Shown piece by piece: positions 23,605 through 32,642 of a stretch of 64,000 nt of DNA. Position numbers and translations under genes: made by a program. The notes beneath the pieces were generated by a model that worked only from the letters and a program-made list of their open reading frames with translations, did no database searches and was not told the DNA's origin. Origin of the DNA: Microbacterium galbinum (lineage in GTDB: Bacteria > Actinomycetota > Actinomycetes > Actinomycetales > Microbacteriaceae); contig NZ_CP078077.1 in NCBI RefSeq assembly GCF_023101185.1, forward strand, positions 2,013,630 through 2,077,629, given 5' to 3'. Position 1 is the first letter of the stretch. Every line of letters begins with the position of its first letter.

Positions 23605-24231
23605 TCAGAAGTGCATCTGCTGGAGCGTGCCGTACTTGATGACGATCTCCTCGACCTCGGGCTGGGCATCCGCCGGCTGCAGGCGCACGGTCTTGCCGGC
23701 GCCGTCGAGCAGTACCAGGTCGGGTCCGTTCGAGAACCGCAGCGCCGGCCACGGCGAGGTCCAGACGATCGAACTGTTCGCATCGAGGGCCGTCACGCCC
23801 GCGGCATCCATCGTGACCGCCGTGGTTCCATGGTCGCCGCGCACGGGGAAGCGCGCGGGGAACTCGCTGTTCTCCCACTCGCGGAAGTACACCGACAGGC
23901 CGATCTTCGCCTGCGGGAATCCGGCGCGCAGGCTGCGGCCGATCCGCGAGATGTGCACGGTGCGGTCGTCGGGCTCGTCGTCCGAGGGGAGCTGCAGCGA
24001 GCCGCCGATCTCGTAGGTGAGGCGGAAGAGCTCCTCCTGGCGCGTGTCGTCGAGGGCGAGGTCGCTGCTCTCGAGGAACGGCTGCGTGCCGATGCGGCCG
24101 GAGCGCACGCTGAACGTGCGGGTGGTGGCGTTCTTCTTGCGGCGCGAGCTCAGCACGCCGAAGACGACGATGCCGATCACGACGAGAACGCCGACGGCGA
24201 GGAAGATCAGGATTCCGGTGTCATCACTCAC
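23605..24231 (-). CDS. single-pass membrane protein with PH-like/beta domain
   Basis: A 208-residue protein starting at the GTG at 24231. Residues 6-27 are a hydrophobic anchor followed by SSRRKKN, so the rest is cytosolic. The remainder is beta-rich, with TVHISRIGRSLRAGFPQAKIG and SSIVWTSPWPALRF, resembling a PH-like membrane-associated fold, but I cannot name a family. The open frame continues upstream into the shadow of the serine dehydratase gene, which starts 71 bases away on the other strand, so both share a divergent promoter region. Confidence 0.6.
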   Translation of the reverse strand: MSDDTGILIFLAVGVLVVIGIVVFGVLSSRRKKNATTRTFSVRSGRIGTQPFLESSDLALDDTRQEELFRLTYEIGGSLQLPSDDEPDDRTVHISRIGRSLRAGFPQAKIGLSVYFREWENSEFPARFPVRGDHGTTAVTMDAAGVTALDANSSIVWTSPWPALRFSNGPDLVLLDGAGKTVRLQPADAQPEVEEIVIKYGTLQQMHF

Positions 24232-24302
24232 ACGCCCACAGTAGTGAGTCAGCGGGTTAATGAAGGTGAACCGACATCGACGATCCGGCGTAGCCTGGAG
24301 GG

Positions 24303-25799
24303 GTGACAGCGTACGTCTCGGCTTTCGACCTCTTCTCCATCGGAGTGGGGCCGTCGAGCTCCCACACGGTCGGACCGATGCGGGCGGCTCTCGACTTCGC
24401 GCAGCGGCTCGCCGCCACAGGCTCGCTCGATCGCGTCGCACGCGTGGAGTGCACGCTCTTCGGCTCGCTGGGCGCGACCGGCATCGGCCATGGAACCCCG
24501 GATGCCGTCGTCGCCGGCCTCCGCGGACTCTCACCCGAGACCTGCGATCCCGCCGCCGTGCGATCGGCCTGGAGCGACTACCCCGCGGGCGCGTCCCTCG
24601 TCATCGCCGGCGCGCACGAGGTCTCCTTCGCGAAGGAAGATATCGTCTTCGCCCCGCGCACGCGCCTGCCCGGGCATCCGAACGCCATGACGCTCACGGC
24701 GTGGGCGAGCGACGGCGAGGCGGTGGTGGAGGAGACCTACTACTCCGTCGGCGGTGGGTTCATCCGCCGCGAGGGCGAGGAAGCCGCGCTCGCGACCTCC
24801 GGGTTCCCCTATTCCTACGCGGATGCCGCATCATTGCTCGCGCTCTGCGACGAGCACGGCCTCTCGATCGCCGAGGTCGCGCGCCTCAACGAGACCTCCC
24901 TGCGCAGCGAAGAAGAGGTCGCCGCGGGGCTCGACGCGATCTGGGACGCGATGGCCGGATGCGTCGACGCCGGCCTGCACTCCGACGGTGTGCTGCCTGG
25001 CATCCTCAAGGTGAAGCGACGTGCCGGGGTCATCCGCGGGCAGCTCGACGCCTCGGAGGCCGACGGCCACCGCGAACTCCCGGGCGAATGGCTCGGCGCC
25101 TTCGCGCTCGCCGTCAACGAGGAGAACGCCGCGGGCGGACGCGTCGTCACCGCCCCGACGAACGGTGCCGCCGGCATCCTTCCTGCCGTCGCGATGTACT
25201 GGTGGCGGTTCCTCGCCGACTCCGGCCTCGGGGCGGGCAACGCCGTCACCCCGTACGGCGAGCTGGTCGGCAGCGCGCTGCTGGGATTCGAATCGGATGC
25301 TCGGGCGCTCGCCGCCTCCGACGCGTTGGACGAGGAGCAGACCGCCGAGGCGAACCGCCGCCGCGGCATCCGTCGTTTCCTGCTGACGGCCACGGCTCTC
25401 GGGTCGCTCTTCAAGGCCAACGCCTCGATCTCGGGGGCCGAGGGCGGATGCCAGGCCGAGGTCGGATCGGCCTGCGCGATGGCCGCCGGCGGACTCACCG
25501 CCGTGATGGGCGGCACCAACCGCCAGATCGAGAACGCCGCCGAGATCGCGATGGAGCACCACCTCGGGCTCACGTGCGACCCGATCGGGGGCCTCGTGCA
25601 GATCCCCTGCATCGAGCGCAACGCGATCGCCGCCTCGACCGCCGTCACCGCCGCCCGCCTCGCCCTGCGCGGCGACGGCAGCCACTACGTCTCGCTCGAC
25701 GCGGTCGTCGAGACCATGCGCCAGACCGGACTCGACATGTCGACCAAGTACAAGGAGACGAGCGAGGGCGGCCTCGCGGTCAACGTCATCGAGTGCTGA
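24303..25799 (+). CDS. sdaA: L-serine dehydratase (iron-sulfur type), first copy
   Basis: A 498-residue single-chain L-serine ammonia-lyase converting L-serine to pyruvate and ammonia. The N-terminal beta domain opens with [18 protein letters not shown], and SVGGGFI is near residue 150. The C-terminal catalytic domain carries GAEGGCQAEVGSACAMAAGG (about 377), CDPIGG (about 425) and CIERNA (about 437), whose cysteines hold the 4Fe-4S cluster. An insertion near residue 330 (ALAASDALDEEQTAEANRR) makes it about 30 residues longer than the second copy at 35.3 kb. Start GTG at 24303. The enzyme needs no partner here. Confidence 0.93.
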   Translation: MTAYVSAFDLFSIGVGPSSSHTVGPMRAALDFAQRLAATGSLDRVARVECTLFGSLGATGIGHGTPDAVVAGLRGLSPETCDPAAVRSAWSDYPAGASLVIAGAHEVSFAKEDIVFAPRTRLPGHPNAMTLTAWASDGEAVVEETYYSVGGGFIRREGEEAALATSGFPYSYADAASLLALCDEHGLSIAEVARLNETSLRSEEEVAAGLDAIWDAMAGCVDAGLHSDGVLPGILKVKRRAGVIRGQLDASEADGHRELPGEWLGAFALAVNEENAAGGRVVTAPTNGAAGILPAVAMYWWRFLADSGLGAGNAVTPYGELVGSALLGFESDARALAASDALDEEQTAEANRRRGIRRFLLTATALGSLFKANASISGAEGGCQAEVGSACAMAAGGLTAVMGGTNRQIENAAEIAMEHHLGLTCDPIGGLVQIPCIERNAIAASTAVTAARLALRGDGSHYVSLDAVVETMRQTGLDMSTKYKETSEGGLAVNVIEC

Positions 25800-25816
25800 G
25801 GGGTGGCTCTCTTCCG

Positions 25817-25881
25817 GCTTTCGAATCGCTCACTCGGTGGAACATCCGGCGTCGAAACCGCAAAGTGAGCGATTCGAAAGC
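25817..25881. terminator. 18-bp perfect inverted repeat between convergent genes
   Basis: GCTTTCGAATCGCTCACT (25817-25834) is exactly inverted at 25864-25881 with a 29-base loop. It lies between the stops of sdaA and the helicase gene, so it probably ends transcription from both sides, although no T-run follows. Its arms are unlike the AACTYCGGA hairpins. Confidence 0.5.
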
Positions 25882-25894
25882 GCGGCGGCCGGCC

Positions 25895-28447
25895 TCAGCG
25901 CGCGGCGCGGTTCTTCGTGTGTCGGGTCGGGGCGGCCGCCCAGGGATCCTCGGGCCACGGATGCTTCGGGTAGCGGCCGCGCATCTCGGCGCGCACCTGC
26001 GCATAGGGCCCCGACCAGAACGAGGTCAGGTCGTCGGTGACGGCGAGCGGTCGCCCGGCGGGGGAGAGCAGGTGGAAGAGCACCGGCACGCGGCCGTCGA
26101 CCAACCGGGGAGTCTCGGCCCAGCCGAAGCACTCCTGCAGCTTCACGGCGACGACCGGTCGGGCATCCGGATCGTCGAGGGTCGGATACACGATGCGGAC
26201 GCGAGAGCCGCTCGGCACCTCGAGCCGCTCCGGTACGAGCTCGTCGAGACGTCCGGCTTCGGGCCACGGGAGCAGGCGCCGCAGTGCCGAGGTGAGGTCG
26301 AGCCGGGCCGCGGGGGTACCGCTGGCCAGAGCGTCGAGCTCGGGTGCGAGCCAGGAATCGAGGGCCGAGAGGAGTCCGGCATCCGAGACGTCCGGCCACG
26401 GCGCGCCCAGCTCCCGGTGCAGCAACGCCAGGCGGCCCCGCAGCTCGACGGCGGATGCCGACCAGGCGAACATGCTCAGCCCGTCGCGCTGCAGCGTGCG
26501 GCGCACGGCATCCCGCCCCTCGTCAGCAGACGCGCGCACCGGAGCCGAAGAGCGCAGGATGGCGCCCACCCGGCGCTCGCGACGCGCCTGGATGCGACCG
26601 CCGACGAACTCCGCCTCGACGCGGTCGGTGAGCAGGTGGCTCGCCGCCCGCTCCATCTGCTCCTCGGTGAGCATCGCAGCCGATCGCACGACCGCCCCCG
26701 AACCGGCTGCCGCGCGCCCGGACGCCCGCGTGACGTCGGCGATGGCCAGCCACTCGACGGCCGCGAGCGAACCGCTCACTCCCGCGCGGGTGCCGGAGGC
26801 CAGCAGGAACGTCGCCCCGCTCGCCGTGCTGTCGACGCGGCGGGCGATGCGCTCGGGGAACGCCAGGGCGATCACCAGGCCGACACCGTCGAGATCGGAG
26901 CGCACACCCGGCGCAGATGCGGTCATGCGCTCGAGGCGATCCACGTCGCTGCGCCACCGGCGAGAGTCCGGAGTTCGTCCGCCCCGCAGGGCGATGAGCG
27001 CCTGCGCGACGTCGGAGTCCGCCGTGCGCACGTCGCCGCCCAGCAGCGCGACGACCTCGGCGGCGAGGCGAGAGCCCACGACCGGGCTGCCGTCACGCAG
27101 AGCGCGGGCGAGCCGCGGATCGGTCGGGATGCGTGCCAGGGCTCGGCCCTCCGGCGTCGCGCGACCGTCGTCGTCGATCGCGCCCAGGCCGTGCAGCACC
27201 GTGAGGGCATCGGCGAGGCTCTCGGAGGGGAGCGGGTCGATCAGTCGCAGACCCTTGCCTTCCGGTGCGCCCCAGCAGGCGAGCAGCAGAGCGGCATCGG
27301 CGAGATCGGTCGAGGCGATCTCGGGAGTCGGACGCGCGGGCGCCGTGGCATAGGTGCGTTCGTCGACGCAGCGAACGACCGTGCCCGCTCCCTGGCGGGT
27401 CGCGCGGCCGGCGCGTTGCACGCTCGACGAACGCGAGGCCACGGTGGTGACGAGCCCCGTCATCCCGCGCCCGGCGTCGCGCTGCGGAGTGCGGGCCAGG
27501 CAGGTGTCGACCACCAGTCGCACGCCCGGCACGGTCAGCGAGGACTCCGCGAGTGATGTCGTGACGATGATGCGGGGTTCTTCGGCAGGGCGCCGCCCGC
27601 GGATCACGGCATCCTGTTCGGCCGCCGGCATCCGACCGTGCAGCTCCCGCACGTCGAACACGTCGGTCGTGTCGCGGATGCGGCGAGCGATCTCCGACAC
27701 CTCGCGCGCGCCCGGTGCGAAGACCAGCACATCGGCCGTGGGATCGTCGCGGTGCAGATCGAGAGCAGCGGATGCCGCGGTGCGCGCGACGTGATCGAGG
27801 AACGCCCAGGTCACCCCGCGTTCGTCGAGGCGCGGAGCGGGACTCGGCGCCCAACGTTCGGTGAGCGGGTAGGCGGGAACCCGATGGTCGACGATCGGAG
27901 CGGGCTCGTCGTCGGTGCCGATCACGGCGGCGATGCGCTCGGCATCCAGCGTTGCCGACATGGCGATGAGTACGAGGTCGTCGCGCAGCTCGCGCACCTC
28001 CGAGAGCAGGCCGATCAACAGGTCGGTCTCGAGTGCGCGCTCGTGGACCTCGTCGATGATCACGGCATCCACACCCGCGAGGTCCGGATCGTCGAGCAGG
28101 CGGCGCAGCAGCACGCCGGCCGTGACGAATTCGACCTGCGTCTCCCGGGAGACCACGCGCTCGCCGCGGACGGTGAACCCGACGCGCGTGCCAAGCGGCG
28201 ATCCGTCGAGCTGAGCGAGCCGGCGCGCGGCGGCCCGGGCAGCCACGCGGCGCGGCTGGGTGACGATCACGCGGCGCGGCGATCGCGTTGCGAGCAGCGG
28301 CGGCACGAGCGTGGTCTTGCCCGTGCCGGGAGGGGCGCTCACGACCACCGACGCACTCGTGTCGAGCGCCGCCTGGAGCTCGTCGATCGCGGAGGCGAAC
28401 GAGAGCCCCGCGCCGATCGCGGCGAGGTCGAAGGCGGCGGAGGTCAT
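25895..28447 (-). CDS. hrpB: ATP-dependent RNA helicase HrpB (DEAH family)
   Basis: An 850-residue protein of normal HrpB length. Walker A is PPGTGKTT (39-46), motif II DEVH is at 132-135, motif III SATL is near 161, and motif VI QRAGRATRQG is near 345. The HA2-like and HrpB C-terminal domains follow, with LLPWPEAGRLDELVPERL and a final segment rich in Trp and Pro typical of this family. The start is the ATG at 28447; the frame stays open far upstream through the flotillin gene, but that is a shadow. The physiological RNA substrate of HrpB is poorly known in actinobacteria. Confidence 0.93.
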   Translation of the reverse strand: MTSAAFDLAAIGAGLSFASAIDELQAALDTSASVVVSAPPGTGKTTLVPPLLATRSPRRVIVTQPRRVAARAAARRLAQLDGSPLGTRVGFTVRGERVVSRETQVEFVTAGVLLRRLLDDPDLAGVDAVIIDEVHERALETDLLIGLLSEVRELRDDLVLIAMSATLDAERIAAVIGTDDEPAPIVDHRVPAYPLTERWAPSPAPRLDERGVTWAFLDHVARTAASAALDLHRDDPTADVLVFAPGAREVSEIARRIRDTTDVFDVRELHGRMPAAEQDAVIRGRRPAEEPRIIVTTSLAESSLTVPGVRLVVDTCLARTPQRDAGRGMTGLVTTVASRSSSVQRAGRATRQGAGTVVRCVDERTYATAPARPTPEIASTDLADAALLLACWGAPEGKGLRLIDPLPSESLADALTVLHGLGAIDDDGRATPEGRALARIPTDPRLARALRDGSPVVGSRLAAEVVALLGGDVRTADSDVAQALIALRGGRTPDSRRWRSDVDRLERMTASAPGVRSDLDGVGLVIALAFPERIARRVDSTASGATFLLASGTRAGVSGSLAAVEWLAIADVTRASGRAAAGSGAVVRSAAMLTEEQMERAASHLLTDRVEAEFVGGRIQARRERRVGAILRSSAPVRASADEGRDAVRRTLQRDGLSMFAWSASAVELRGRLALLHRELGAPWPDVSDAGLLSALDSWLAPELDALASGTPAARLDLTSALRRLLPWPEAGRLDELVPERLEVPSGSRVRIVYPTLDDPDARPVVAVKLQECFGWAETPRLVDGRVPVLFHLLSPAGRPLAVTDDLTSFWSGPYAQVRAEMRGRYPKHPWPEDPWAAAPTRHTKNRAAR

Positions 28448-28505
28448 GGGTCCAGTCTGCCTGTGTCGCGAAGGGCGAGTAGACGTGGTGCGGGCCGCGG
28501 CGGGC

Positions 28506-28591
28506 GTACTTAACTCAGGAAAACCGGCCGCGATCGGCCTGGATCGGGGTGGAAACAGACTGCGCGGCCGAGTTCTTCCTGAGTTGGGTAC
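28506..28591. repeat. intergenic hairpin element, copy 3 (16-bp arms, 54-nt loop)
   Basis: Bases 28506-28521 pair with 28576-28591. The two non-Watson-Crick positions (28510-28587 and 28511-28586) are U-G in RNA and lie at the same two places as in copy 1, just outside the AACTCMGGA core. The element sits between the two minus-strand genes for flotillin and HrpB. Confidence 0.6.
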
Positions 28592-28652
28592 GGCGGAAAC
28601 GACGGATGCCGCGACCGAATCGGCCGCGGCATCCGCTGGGTGCTGCTGGGGA

Positions 28653-30260
28653 CTACTCCGCGTCGTCGGCGGGCGGCGGGGGAGTCGTCGGGTTCGGCAC
28701 GCGCTGCGTCGGTGCGGCGGCGGCGGGGGCGGCGGCGGATGCTTCGGCCACTCCTGCTCCGAATCCGCGGCCCACGGCCTGGCCCTGGATGATGCCGGCG
28801 AGGTCGAGACCGGTCGCCGACTGCACGCTGTCGAACACCGAGCGCAGTGCCTTCGCGCTGTCGGCGCCGACGACGTGCGAGGCGCCGTCCTCGCCGGAAC
28901 CGCCGATGATCGACACGTTGCCGATCGCCGAGTAGCCCTTGGCGAACTCGGCCATGATCGACGGCAGCACGTCGAGCACGCGCTGCGAGAGGAAGGCGTC
29001 CTGGTTGGAGGCGATGGCCTTGGCCTCTGCCTCGACGGCGGCGGCACGGGCTTCACCCTCGGCGCGGATCGCGTCGGCCTCGGCGATGGCGCGCAGGCGA
29101 CGAGCCTCGGCCTCGGCTTCTGCCTTCGAGCGCAGTGCCTCGGCCTCACCGGTCGCGCTGGCGACCGCGGCTGCGGCCTCACCGTCGGCACGGGCCTTGT
29201 CGGCCTGCGCCTGCTGCTCGGCGATACGGGTGCGGGCCTCGGCCTGCTTGACCTGCTCGATCGCGGCGGCCTCGGCGGCGCGCTCACGCGTGTAGAGCTC
29301 GGCCTGGGCGCGGGTCTCGGCTTCGTACCGCTGCGCGTCGGCGACGCGCTTGACGTCGGCGTCGAGCTGGGCCTGCTTGTTCTCGGCCTGCTGCTGCAGA
29401 ACGGCCTGCTGCGCCTGCTCGCGGGCGAGGTTCTCGGCCTGCTCCGCCTCGGCGCGCGCCCGACCGATGCCGGCGTTCGCGTTGGCGGTGTTGGTGTCGA
29501 GGGCAGTCTGCTCGACCAGGTTGGCTTCCTGGTTGGCGATGAACTTCTGGTTGATCGCACGGTCGGCGTTCGTCTGCGAGATCTCGGCCGACTGGCGCTT
29601 CGCCTGGATCTCGGGAGCACCCAGCGACTGGATGTAGCCGACCTTGTCGGTGATGCCCTTGATCTGGAACGAGTCGAGGATCAGGCCCTGCTCGGCGAGC
29701 TCCTGCGAGACATCGGCGGCGATCTGGTCGGAGAACTTCTTGCGCTCGCGCATGAGCTCGACGACCGAGAGGGTCGCCACGATGCCGCGCAGGGCGCCCT
29801 CGAGCTGCTCGGTGGTGAACTGCTCGATGGCCTTGTCCTGCGAGGCGAAACGCTCGGCGGCGCGGCGTACGAGGATGGGGTCGGAGCCGATCTTGACGAT
29901 CGCGACGCCGTCGACGTTGAGCGTGACGCTGTCGAGCGACTGCGCCTCGGCGTTGAGCGACACCTGACGCGAGCGCAGAGAGATGATCTCGTGGCGCTGC
30001 GTGATCGGGTTGACGAGCGACTTGCCGTTCACGATGACCGTGACCGGCGACTCCGACATCTCGGGGCGGCTGGTGCCGTCGGCGCCGACCACGGCGCGTT
30101 GCACCTTCTGCTTGCGTCCCGAGATGACCAGCGCCTCATCGGCGCGGGCGACCTTGATCCAGCTGCGTGCGAACAGCAGCAGGATGAGCAGGACGACGAC
30201 GACGATGACGACGGCGATGCCGACGATGACGAGGATGCCGACGATTCCGGCGAGCTCCAT
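28653..30260 (-). CDS. flotillin-like SPFH/band 7 membrane-organising protein
   Basis: A 535-residue protein. An N-terminal helix (about residues 7-31) anchors it to the membrane. The SPFH domain follows, beginning with WIKVARADEALVISGRK and containing VTLNVDGVAIVKIG and FQIKGITDKVGY. A roughly 170-residue coiled coil of Ala/Glu/Arg repeats (EAEAEARRLRAIAEADAIRA) follows, and then a Gly/Pro-rich tail. This is the flotillin (YqiK/FloT-type) order. Such proteins form large cages that organise membrane microdomains. The start ATG is five bases after GGGAGGTCACCC. No NfeD gene is adjacent. Confidence 0.88.
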   Translation of the reverse strand: MELAGIVGILVIVGIAVVIVVVVLLILLLFARSWIKVARADEALVISGRKQKVQRAVVGADGTSRPEMSESPVTVIVNGKSLVNPITQRHEIISLRSRQVSLNAEAQSLDSVTLNVDGVAIVKIGSDPILVRRAAERFASQDKAIEQFTTEQLEGALRGIVATLSVVELMRERKKFSDQIAADVSQELAEQGLILDSFQIKGITDKVGYIQSLGAPEIQAKRQSAEISQTNADRAINQKFIANQEANLVEQTALDTNTANANAGIGRARAEAEQAENLAREQAQQAVLQQQAENKQAQLDADVKRVADAQRYEAETRAQAELYTRERAAEAAAIEQVKQAEARTRIAEQQAQADKARADGEAAAAVASATGEAEALRSKAEAEAEARRLRAIAEADAIRAEGEARAAAVEAEAKAIASNQDAFLSQRVLDVLPSIMAEFAKGYSAIGNVSIIGGSGEDGASHVVGADSAKALRSVFDSVQSATGLDLAGIIQGQAVGRGFGAGVAEASAAAPAAAAPTQRVPNPTTPPPPADDAE

Positions 30261-30372
30261 GGGTGACCTCCCTGATCCCCCGAAGGGGAAGTCTGCGTTC
30301 CCGCGGCGTGCGGGACTCAGCTCCCACCCTGCCAGATCACAGGAACGGATGCCGAGGGGAGAACTCCCCGTG

Positions 30373-30801
30373 TCAGGAGCGGCGCAGTTTGTCGGAGAGC
30401 GCGCGGAGCGTGCGCAGCTCGTCGTCGTCGAGGGCCGACATGCGTTCGGCGATGGATCGCCCGTGCACGGTGGCGACCGCGCGGAACGCGCGCGCACCGG
30501 CATCCGTCGCGGTGATGAGCGATCCGCGACCGTCGTCGGGGTCGGCGCACTTGGTGACGAGGCCGTTCGTGACCATGCGGTCGACGAGGCGCGAGACGCT
30601 CGGCTGACTGATCAGCATGTTGGCCGTGATGTCGCGCAGACGGGCGGTCATGTCGGGGGATCGGGTCACCGTGAGCATGACGTCGTACTCGGCCTGACTG
30701 ATGTCGGTGCCATCGAAGTCGGCGAGCATGTCGTGGAAGACCTCGTGCTGCGCGCGGAACAGGCTCTCCCAGGCGGCGAGGGCGAGCTTGCGATCGGTCA
30801 T
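30373..30801 (-). CDS. MarR-family transcriptional regulator
   Basis: A 142-residue winged-helix regulator. An N-terminal dimer helix is followed by the recognition part RLRDITANMLISQPSVSRLVDRM, the wing with DPDDGRGSLITATDAG, and a C-terminal dimer helix ending LSDKLRRS. MarR proteins are released from DNA by small aromatic or oxidising ligands. The ATG at 30801 is chosen because the upstream extension is low-complexity. A 13-bp interrupted hairpin (30834-30867) lies in its leader. The target is probably itself; the flotillin gene downstream in the same direction may be read through. Confidence 0.85.
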   Translation of the reverse strand: MTDRKLALAAWESLFRAQHEVFHDMLADFDGTDISQAEYDVMLTVTRSPDMTARLRDITANMLISQPSVSRLVDRMVTNGLVTKCADPDDGRGSLITATDAGARAFRAVATVHGRSIAERMSALDDDELRTLRALSDKLRRS

Positions 30802-31000
30802 CCCTAAAGGATACCGGCCTCGGGGGCAGCAGTAAGGGCCGATCGGAGAGGCTCCCGACCGGCCCTTGTCCCTTGCACCAAGAGTGTCCTGCAATCACAT
30901 TCGGTGAGTGCCACAGCAAACATTCACCGTGTGATCACTGTATAACGGCGAGATAACGAATGCAACGGTTTGATTACGGAAAGTCGGTGGAGAATTGTCC

Positions 31001-31080
31001 TGTCTCGCCGGATCTGCCGAGATCTCACCTACCTGCAGATCGTCTCACCGGAGTTGCAGATTCTCATCGGAGTTGTCGCT
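31001..31080. repeat. four degenerate 20-bp tandem units
   Basis: Units at about 31003, 31023, 31043 and 31062 share the consensus TCTCACCGGAGTTGCAGA with substitutions. The regular 20-base period brings each copy to nearly the same DNA face after two turns, which suits cooperative protein binding. Confidence 0.6.
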
Positions 31081-31158
31081 AAGCGGCGGGTGTCGGTGCC
31101 GCGCCCGACAGCGGAGTAGCTTTCACGTCAAGTTGGCACCCACGCCACGGAAGACCTC

Positions 31159-31200
31159 CGCGGACACCGTTCGGACACCGGCGTCCGAACGGTGTCCGCG
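31159..31200. repeat. 18-bp perfect palindrome, 6-base loop
   Basis: CGCGGACACCGTTCGGAC (31159-31176) is exactly inverted at 31183-31200 around ACCGGC. No T-run follows and no gene ends beside it on the plus strand, so it is not an obvious terminator. Confidence 0.75.
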
Positions 31201-31228
31201 ATGACGCTGACGGACTTGGGGGAACAAA

Positions 31229-31289
31229 CGCGAGGGCGGGATGCCGAGACCACTCAGCCATGGGTTTGTCTCTAGCTCCCGCCCTCGCG
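31229..31289. repeat. 13-bp inverted repeat
   Basis: CGCGAGGGCGGGA (31229-31241) is inverted at 31277-31289 with a 35-base spacer. It lies 130 bases from the end of the M20 hydrolase gene; possibly the terminator of that operon or a remnant element end. Confidence 0.55.
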
Positions 31290-31421
31290 GGTCGTGAGTC
31301 GTCCGGGGACGAAGGTTGGGTTCTCTCTCCCGGTCCTAGCTGCCAGCGGCACCGCGGTGTCTACAGACAGCCGCGCAGCCCGTCTGCCGGCCGCGCCGTC
31401 TCGCGAGCTTGTGGCTGCGGA

Positions 31422-32642
31422 TCATCGGTTCGATGCCGCAGCGGACGCGTCGGCGCTGGTCAGCTGATGCCCCGCCCGTAGGAGCGCTACGACGTCGACA
31501 GCGGTGAGTGCCATCGCGAGTGCCCCATCAACGACCGCGGCGTCGGCTGCATGGCCGATCGCGTCACCGGCGAACTCAGGTGTGTGCGGAGCAGAGGAGC
31601 ATCCCTCGATCGCGATGAGCGGATGGATGGATGGAACGACGTGCGACACATTGCCCATGTCGGTCGACCCTCCCGGCGACGCCGCGTAGGGGTGCGGCGT
31701 GCGCCCGAGCGAGGCGATATTGCGGTCCCAGGCCTCGGCCAGCACCGGGTTCTGCACCAGTTCGGCATAGGTGGGTTCGGCAGGCTCCCACGCCCATGAG
31801 CACCCAGTCGCGGTCGCCCCACCCTCGAAACAGGCAAGGATCCTGCGCTGCGTGCTCTCGAGCGCGTCGAGTGTGTCCGCGCGCACCTCGGCTCGCACTC
31901 GCGTCGACAACGGGATGATGTTCGTTGCCTCACCGCCGTGGTCAATGAAAGCATTAGCACGGACTCCGTCGGGGAGGTGCTGGCGGAGAAGGCCCAGCGC
32001 GACGAGTCCGATTGTCGCTGCATTCGCCGCGTTCACCCCATCGGGGCTCGGCCCCCCCGCATGACCGGCCTGCCCCCGGAAGGACACGTCGAATCGGGCC
32101 ACCGCCTGCGTGCGCAAGTCGGCACAGCGCAGATCGTCGCCGGGCCCACCGTGCACCATAAGGGAGAAGTCGACGTCATCCCACGCACCAGCCTCCAGCA
32201 TGAGGATCTTTCCCCCGCCGTGCTCCTCTGCCGGCGTTCCGAGCAGCTTCACGCGGATGCCGAGGTCGTCAGCGACCTCGGCCAGCGCGATGGCCGCACC
32301 GACGCCGGCGGCGGCGATGATGTTGTGACCACAGGCGTGGCCCATGCCGGGGAGCGCGTCGTACTCTGCGCAGATCGCGACGGTGATATCTCCCTGTCCG
32401 ATCGTGGCCTCTACGGCGGTGTCGAGACCGAACGCGCCCTCCCAAACCTCGAACCCGGCTGCACGCATCGTCTCAGCCACCCACGAGGCCGCCCGGTGTT
32501 CAGCGAAAGCGAGCTCCGGATGCGTATGGATCTGCGCACTCAGCGCCAGGACGTCTGCTTCCCAACTCGTGCGGGAGGCGATCACCGCCCCCCGCACATC
32601 GGAAGTCGCGGCTGGCAAAGGGAGAAATGGGAGAGCTGTCAT
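31422..32642 (-). CDS. M20 (M20D-type) amidohydrolase/peptidase
   Basis: A 406-residue metal-dependent amidohydrolase of the AbgB/HipO-like M20 group, hydrolysing amide bonds of N-acyl or aminoacyl amino acids. GHACGHN (101-107) supplies the metal Cys104 and His106, EEH (139-141) the catalytic base and ligand, and GGPSPDGVNA and SPGGSTDMGNVSH mark the dimer and the last ligand regions. No signal peptide, so cytosolic. Its start overlaps the stop of the MFS gene (ATGA), so uptake and hydrolysis of one substrate are likely coupled. Confidence 0.87.
   Translation of the reverse strand: MTALPFLPLPAATSDVRGAVIASRTSWEADVLALSAQIHTHPELAFAEHRAASWVAETMRAAGFEVWEGAFGLDTAVEATIGQGDITVAICAEYDALPGMGHACGHNIIAAAGVGAAIALAEVADDLGIRVKLLGTPAEEHGGGKILMLEAGAWDDVDFSLMVHGGPGDDLRCADLRTQAVARFDVSFRGQAGHAGGPSPDGVNAANAATIGLVALGLLRQHLPDGVRANAFIDHGGEATNIIPLSTRVRAEVRADTLDALESTQRRILACFEGGATATGCSWAWEPAEPTYAELVQNPVLAEAWDRNIASLGRTPHPYAASPGGSTDMGNVSHVVPSIHPLIAIEGCSSAPHTPEFAGDAIGHAADAAVVDGALAMALTAVDVVALLRAGHQLTSADASAAASNR

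Larger units (their letters stand above)
30802..31421. other. 620-base gap at the left edge of an accessory block, repeats only
   Basis: No convincing gene is present. It contains the MarR leader hairpin (30834-30867), an A/T-richer stretch at 30900-30975 with possible minus-strand promoter elements (TTGCAT and TATACA read on that strand), four degenerate 20-bp units (31001-31080), an 18-bp perfect palindrome (31159-31200), and a 13-bp inverted repeat (31229-31289). Confidence 0.7.

Noticed and set aside
24260..27556. A 1098-codon plus-strand frame
   Set aside because: It is a high-GC shadow of sdaA and the helicase gene, Arg-rich and without domains.
28447..29620. Upstream extension of the helicase frame
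   Set aside because: Overlaps the flotillin gene and is low-complexity Pro/Ser/Arg sequence; the ATG at 28447 starts a normal HrpB.
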